Assembly: GCF_003014735.1 (NCBI RefSeq)
Contig: NZ_PYAX01000013.1
Span: forward strand, 62,001-126,000
DNA: 64,000 nt
Source: Saccharothrix carnea
GTDB taxonomy: Bacteria; Actinomycetota; Actinomycetes; Mycobacteriales; Pseudonocardiaceae
Direction of reading: 5' to 3'
Below are positions 59,938 to 64,000 of the stretch, piece by piece. The translations under genes and the position numbers were made by a program. Every line of letters begins with the position of its first letter. Position 1 is the first letter of the stretch. The notes under the pieces are model-generated. The model was not told where the DNA came from, ran no database searches, and saw only the letters and a list, made by a program, of their open reading frames with translations.

Positions 59938-61340
59938 CGGACTTGGACGGCACCTGGGCGGACGAGTCCGACTGGACCGCGTTCGACGAGACGGTGGAGG
60001 GCGAGGAGGGCGGCACGCCGCCGATGCCCGTGCTGGCCGTCGTCGGCCGGCCGAACGTCGGCAAGTCGACACTGGTCAACCGCATCATCGGCCGCCGTGA
60101 AGCGGTCGTGCAGGACGTGCCGGGCGTGACCCGTGACCGGGTCGCCTACGACGCGCTGTGGAACGGCCGCAAGTTCACCGTGGTCGACACCGGTGGCTGG
60201 GAGCCCGACGCGGTCGGCATGATGGCCGCCGTCGCCGCGCAGGCCGAACTGGCCATGGCCACCGCCGACGCGATCCTGTTCGTCGTCGACGCCACGGTCG
60301 GCGCGACCACCAACGACGAGGCCGCGGTCAAGCTGCTGCGCCGGTCCAAGCGGCCCGTGCTGCTGGTCGCGAACAAGGTCGACGACGAGCGGCTCATGTC
60401 CGAGGTCGCGTCGCTGTGGTCGTTGGGCCTCGGCGAGCCGATCCCGGTGTCCGGTCTGCACGGCCGCGGTTCCGGCGACATGCTCGACGCGATCCTCAAG
60501 GCCCTGCCCGAGACGCCCCGCGAGACCTACGAGGCCGTCCGCGGTGGGCCGCGCCGGGTCGCCCTGGTCGGCCGGCCGAACGTCGGCAAGTCGTCCCTGC
60601 TCAACCGGCTGACCGGGGAGAACCGGTCGGTCGTGCACGACGTCGCGGGCACCACCGTCGACCCGGTCGACTCGCTGGTCGAGCTGGACGACGAGCTGTG
60701 GCGGTTCGTCGACACCGCGGGCCTGCGCAAGCGGGTCAACTTCGCGTCCGGCGCGGAGTACTACGCGTCGCTGCGCACCAAGGCCGCGATCGAGTCCGCC
60801 GAGGTCGCGATCGTGCTGCTGGACGCGTCCGAGCCGATCAGCGAGCAGGACCTGCGGGTGCTGACCATGGTCGTGGAGTCCGGGCGGGCGTGCGTGCTGG
60901 CGTTCAACAAGTGGGACCTCGTGGACGAGGATCGGCGCCACGCGATGGTGCGTGAGCTGGAGCGCGGGCTGGTCCGGGTGCCGTGGGCCGAGAAGGTGAA
61001 CATCTCGGCGTTGACCGGACGCGCGGTGCGCAAGCTCGCGCCCGCGCTGCGGACGGCGCTGAAGTCGTGGGACACCCGCGTGTCGACCGGTCAGCTGAAC
61101 TCGTGGCTGACCGACCTGATCGCCGCCACCCCGCCGCCGGTGCGCAGCGGCAAGCAGCCCAAGGTGCTGTTCGCCACCCAGGCCAGCACCCGTCCGCCGA
61201 CGTTCGTGCTGTTCACGACCGGTTTCCTGGAGGCGGGCTACCGGCGGTTCATCGAACGCAGGCTGCGTGAGGAGTTCGGTTTCCAAGGCAGCCCGGTGCG
61301 CATCTCGGTGCGGGTGCGGGAGAAGCGCCAGAAGAAGTGA
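59934..61340 (+). CDS. der: Ribosome biogenesis GTPase Der (EngA)
   Basis: A 468-residue protein with two GTPase domains and a KH-like C-terminus. Domain 1: [28 protein letters not shown]. Domain 2: [33 protein letters not shown]. The ending [20 protein letters not shown] is typical. Der is essential for 50S ribosome maturation. Confidence 0.95.
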   Translation: MTDLDGTWADESDWTAFDETVEGEEGGTPPMPVLAVVGRPNVGKSTLVNRIIGRREAVVQDVPGVTRDRVAYDALWNGRKFTVVDTGGWEPDAVGMMAAVAAQAELAMATADAILFVVDATVGATTNDEAAVKLLRRSKRPVLLVANKVDDERLMSEVASLWSLGLGEPIPVSGLHGRGSGDMLDAILKALPETPRETYEAVRGGPRRVALVGRPNVGKSSLLNRLTGENRSVVHDVAGTTVDPVDSLVELDDELWRFVDTAGLRKRVNFASGAEYYASLRTKAAIESAEVAIVLLDASEPISEQDLRVLTMVVESGRACVLAFNKWDLVDEDRRHAMVRELERGLVRVPWAEKVNISALTGRAVRKLAPALRTALKSWDTRVSTGQLNSWLTDLIAATPPPVRSGKQPKVLFATQASTRPPTFVLFTTGFLEAGYRRFIERRLREEFGFQGSPVRISVRVREKRQKK

Positions 61341-61377
61341 CCCCGGTTCGTCGTGGCCGGTTGCTCCGGCAGGCGGA

Positions 61378-62034
61378 ATGCGGTTGCCTGGCGTCGTGCC
61401 GGTGCGATTGGTCCTCGCCGACGACGAAGCGCTGCTCCGTCGAGGGCTGAAGGTGCTGCTCGAAGCGGACGGCCGGGTCGAGGTCGTGGCTGAAGCCGCG
61501 GACGGCGCCGGCCTGTTGGAGGTCGTCCGCCGGTTCCGGCCGGACGTGGCGCTGGTCGACGTGCAGATGCCGGGCATGGACGGGCTGTCCGCGCTGCGGG
61601 CGGTGCTGGCCTGGCCCGACCCGCCCGCGCTGGCCGTGCTGACGACGTTCGACCTGGACGACTACGTGGCCACGGCGTTGGAGCTCGGCGCCCAGGGGTT
61701 CCTGCTCAAGGACGCCGAGCCCGACGCCCTGGTGCGCGCCGTGCTCGACCTGGCCGCCGGGGGAGCCGTCCTCGACCCGCGCATCACGGCCCGGCTGCTG
61801 CCGAAGATGCGTGCCGCCCGGTTGCGGCGCAGCCCGCAGCTCGACGGCCTGAGCGCGCGGGAACGCCAGGTGCTCGAACTGCTGGCCGGCGGTCGGCCGA
61901 ACAGCGCCATCGCCGCGTCCCTCGGCCTCAGCGAGGCGACGGTGAAGAGCTACGTGTCCACGGTGCTCACCAAGCTCGGCGTGGAGAACCGCGTCCAAGC
62001 CGCCCTCGTCGCGCACCAGGTGGGCACGTGGTGA
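61378..62034 (+). CDS. LuxR/NarL-type response regulator
   Basis: A 218-residue regulator. The receiver domain has VLADDEALL (acidic pocket), VALVDVQMPGMDG with the phosphoacceptor Asp, and FLLKDAEPDALV. The output is a GerE helix-turn-helix (LSARERQVLELLAGGRPNSA; SEATVKSYVSTVLTKLGVEN). ATG 61378 was chosen; GTG codons at 61396 or 61402 are possible. It overlaps the histidine kinase gene. Confidence 0.92.
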   Translation: MRLPGVVPVRLVLADDEALLRRGLKVLLEADGRVEVVAEAADGAGLLEVVRRFRPDVALVDVQMPGMDGLSALRAVLAWPDPPALAVLTTFDLDDYVATALELGAQGFLLKDAEPDALVRAVLDLAAGGAVLDPRITARLLPKMRAARLRRSPQLDGLSARERQVLELLAGGRPNSAIAASLGLSEATVKSYVSTVLTKLGVENRVQAALVAHQVGTW

Positions 62035-63146
62035 TCTTCCTGGAGTTCCTGGCCGTCGTGGTGCCCGCCGCGATGGTCCTGCTGGCCGACCACGTCCCGT
62101 ACGCGTGGTCGATCCCGACTGCGCTGGCTGCGTGCGTGCTGCTGCCGGTGCGCCGTTGGCGGCCCTCGATCGCCGCGCTGCTGTGCCTGCCGGGCCTGGT
62201 CGGTGGGCTGGGCTGGCCACCGACCGTCGTCGCGCTGTACCGGGTGGGCCGCAAGTCCACCGTGCCGGTGATGATCGCGTGGGTCGGGCTGGCGACCGCG
62301 CTGCCGTCCACCCTGGTGGTCGTCAGCCAGGGCCTGGCGCCGGGTGCGGCACTGCTGACGTTCGCGTTCAGCCTGTTCATGGCCGGTGCGCCCACCGCAC
62401 TCGGCGCTTTGATCACGACGAGACGCGAACTGACCGCGAGCCTCGCCGAGGCGTCCCGGGCGAGGACGGCCGAGGTGGAGGCCCGCGAGGACGGTGCGCG
62501 TGCGGCGGAACGTGCCCGAATCGCCCGTGAGATCCACGACGCCGTGGGGCATCACGCCACCCTCATCGCCGTGGAGTCGGCAGCGCTGGCCGCCACCACC
62601 GAGGACGCCAAGACCCGCGACACGGCACTGCGCCTGCGTGCGTTGGCCAAGGAAGCCCTCGCCGAGATGCGCGCGGCCCTCGGCCTCCTCAACACCGAGC
62701 CGACCCCGGGCTTCGAAGGCCTCCCGTCCCTGGTCGACCGAGCCAGATCAGCCGGCCTGACCGTGCACTACGAAGACCGAAGCGGAACCCCACCACCACC
62801 CGCCACCGGCCGAGCCGCGTACCGAGTGGTTCAAGAAGCCCTGACCAACGCCACCAAACACGCCCCCAACTCCACCGTCCACGTGCGACTGTCAAAACAG
62901 GACGAAAACCTGCGCGTGACCATCGTCAACGACCGACCCACCACCACACCACCGCCACCCGACCAAGGCGGCCACGGCCTCCACGGCCTGAGGGAACGCG
63001 TAGCCCAAGCCGGCGGCACCCTGACAACAACCGCCCACCCAGACGGCGGCTTCACCGTCGACGCGACCCTGCCGACGGGTCCGTCGAAAGTTGACACAGA
63101 TGACTCGACTTTCGGCGGTAGTGCACGAAACCGCGCCAACGCATAG
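62031..63146 (+). CDS. Sensor histidine kinase (HisKA_3 type)
   Basis: A protein of about 371 residues. Four or five N-terminal membrane helices (VIFLEFLAVVVPAAMVLLAD to LTFAFSLFMAGAPTALGALI) precede a HisKA_3 domain, RARIAREIHDAVGHHATLIA, with the phosphorylated His. An HATPase_c domain follows (VVQEALTNATKHAPNSTVHV; GHGLHGLRERVAQAGGTLTT). From about 62700 the codons end in A more often than in the rest of the gene. The last 20 or so residues (SKVDTDDSTF onward) come from an inverted-repeat element. Partner of the preceding regulator. Confidence 0.9.
   Translation: MIFLEFLAVVVPAAMVLLADHVPYAWSIPTALAACVLLPVRRWRPSIAALLCLPGLVGGLGWPPTVVALYRVGRKSTVPVMIAWVGLATALPSTLVVVSQGLAPGAALLTFAFSLFMAGAPTALGALITTRRELTASLAEASRARTAEVEAREDGARAAERARIAREIHDAVGHHATLIAVESAALAATTEDAKTRDTALRLRALAKEALAEMRAALGLLNTEPTPGFEGLPSLVDRARSAGLTVHYEDRSGTPPPPATGRAAYRVVQEALTNATKHAPNSTVHVRLSKQDENLRVTIVNDRPTTTPPPPDQGGHGLHGLRERVAQAGGTLTTTAHPDGGFTVDATLPTGPSKVDTDDSTFGGSARNRANA
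63085..63114. repeat. Inverted repeat at the 3' end of the histidine kinase
   Basis: CGAAAGTTGA (63085-63094) and TCGACTTTCG (63105-63114) form a 10-base inverted repeat with one mismatch and a 10-base spacer. It lies within coding sequence and encodes the final tail beyond the normal HATPase end. Confidence 0.55.
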
Positions 63147-63193
63147 TTACCCCAAGGCCCGACCCGGGGGGATCCGGTCGCGACCGAGGGGAC

Positions 63194-63220
63194 CAGGGGC
63201 CCGCCACCCGCGGGCCCCTG
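63194..63220. terminator. Terminator after histidine kinase
   Basis: An 11-base stem, CAGGGGCCCGC at 63194-63204 with GCGGGCCCCTG at 63210-63220, and a 5-base loop, 47 bases after the kinase stop. No T-run. Confidence 0.7.
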
Positions 63221-63324
63221 CCATCTCCGCAGGTAGACGTCGTGATCGCGCAACCTAGGGGGCCGTGTCGGGGGCCTGTTGCGAGTGCGCTAAGCTATCC
63301 GCGCACCCCACAACGGGATGCGGC

Positions 63325-63398
<74 letters not shown>

Positions 63399-63404
63399 CG
63401 GCCA

Positions 63405-63446
63405 AGAGGGTCTTCGCAGGTCAGACACTGCGAGGACCCTCTTTTT
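63405..63446 (+). terminator. Rho-independent terminator of tRNA-Pro
   Basis: AGAGGGTCTTCGCAG (63405-63419) pairs with CTGCGAGGACCCTCT (63428-63442) with one G-U pair, then TTTTT at 63442-63446. Confidence 0.85.
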
Positions 63447-63515
63447 GTGATCTTGGTTGGTTCTTCGAGGTCGAGCACGCCGCTCAGCGACACCTTGACT
63501 CGGAGGACTTCCGCG

Positions 63516-64000
63516 ATGCCTCTGCTGGACCTGACCAAGATCACCACCGGCCTGTCGAAGACCTGGGCCGGCTACCTCCGCGACTGGGACCGGACCCTGC
63601 GTTCCGCCGGTCACCCGGAGACGACCCGCTACAACTACCTCCTCGCCGCCGCCCAGTTCGCCCGCTACCTGGCCGAGTACTCGCCGGACCCGGACGCCGA
63701 CGACGCGGCCGACGACCCGTGCGAGGTGACCAAAGCCCACGTCGAAGCGTTCCAGGCGTGGATGATCGAGACCCGTTCCGGTGCGACCGCGCTGAACAAG
63801 CACAAAGTTTTGCAGCAGTTCTTCAAGTGGCTGATGCTCGACGAAGAGGGCATCGACCGCTCACCGATGGAACGGGTGAAGCAACCCCAGGTCCGGAAGA
63901 AGCTGATCCCGGTCATCCGTGACGACGACACGAAGCGGGTGTTGGACACCTGCAAGGGCAAGGATTTCGTCCAACTGCGCGACGAGGCGATCATCCGGCT
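63516..64000 (+). CDS. Tyrosine recombinase/integrase, cut by window end
   Basis: ATG 63516 follows GGAGG at 63502-63506. The 161 visible residues form the N-terminal SAM-like core-binding domain (WAGYLRDWDRTLRSAGHPET; TRYNYLLAAAQFARYLAEYS; NKHKVLQQFFKWLMLDEEGI). The start of the catalytic domain follows (VIRDDDTKRVLDTCKGKDFV; LRDEAIIR, where the first catalytic Arg is due just at or past the edge). Located right behind tRNA-Pro, it probably belongs to an integrated plasmid or phage. Confidence 0.85.
   Translation, partial: MPLLDLTKITTGLSKTWAGYLRDWDRTLRSAGHPETTRYNYLLAAAQFARYLAEYSPDPDADDAADDPCEVTKAHVEAFQAWMIETRSGATALNKHKVLQQFFKWLMLDEEGIDRSPMERVKQPQVRKKLIPVIRDDDTKRVLDTCKGKDFVQLRDEAIIR

Noticed and set aside
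63265-63300. tRNA-Pro promoter (TTGCGA and TAAGCT)
   Set aside because: The hexamers are only 6 bases apart, so they cannot be a -35/-10 pair; the real promoter could not be placed.

Overview
The window is chromosomal DNA from a high-GC actinomycete, most likely a member of the Pseudonocardiales (Saccharothrix, Lentzea or Actinosynnema type). The base composition is about 70% GC. GTG starts are frequent and often follow strong GGAGG-type ribosome binding sites. The gene content also fits: Spo0M, SecA2, an Asp23/Gls24 envelope operon, a LytR-CpsA-Psr enzyme, DUF3040, DUF6319 and DUF2252 proteins, a single-chain acyl-CoA carboxylase and many TetR regulators. The genus is inferred, not proven.

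Layout. 1-8.6 kb: end of a secreted TAP-like hydrolase, an EamA exporter, an ATP-dependent DNA ligase, a six-gene Asp23/Gls24 envelope operon, a RibD-like reductase and ZapE. 8.6-24 kb: ABC-F ATPase, heme A synthase, phosphatase, ceramidase-like protein, DUF2252 protein, ornithine aminotransferase divergent from PPK2, lactonase-like protein, SGNH hydrolase, HipA-like/DUF3037 pair, LCP protein, and a TetR/MFS divergent pair with a clear operator. 23.6-29 kb: a probable 3-hydroxybutyrate catabolic cassette (dehydrogenase, MHS transporter, GAF-PucR regulator, secreted esterase). 29-33 kb: SecA2 and an atypical membrane protein with TTA codons and a folded leader.

33-51 kb is dominated by acyl-CoA metabolism. 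A TetR protein (38990-39610) is flanked by tandem CTAAGC-N4-GCTTAG palindromes. The same palindrome lies in front of the acyl-CoA carboxylase/MFS operon and the SDR/MaoC operon. The regulon would therefore cover acyl-CoA dehydrogenase, MaoC hydratase, SDR dehydrogenase, thiolase and a carboxylase, close to a full beta-oxidation set. Embedded in it is a three-gene membrane/lipoprotein module (42929-46321) in which one lipoprotein fuses a solute-binding-like domain to a von Willebrand A domain. This is the best candidate here for an uncharacterised system.

51-64 kb: small hypothetical proteins, a mechanosensitive-type channel, an S8 protease without signal peptide next to a separately encoded I9-like peptide, a KhtTU-type K+/H+ antiporter pair, a DUF1015 protein, cmk-plsC-der, a LuxR-type two-component system, tRNA-Pro(GGG), and the start of a tyrosine integrase. 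The right edge therefore probably enters an integrated element.

Three copies of a dispersed hairpin repeat accompanied by TTGTCCACA (actinobacterial DnaA-box-like) sequences, and a nested REP-like element at 38865-38989, are the main non-coding features. Most convergent gene pairs are separated by perfect-stem terminators. All functional calls come from reading motifs; no database search was possible.
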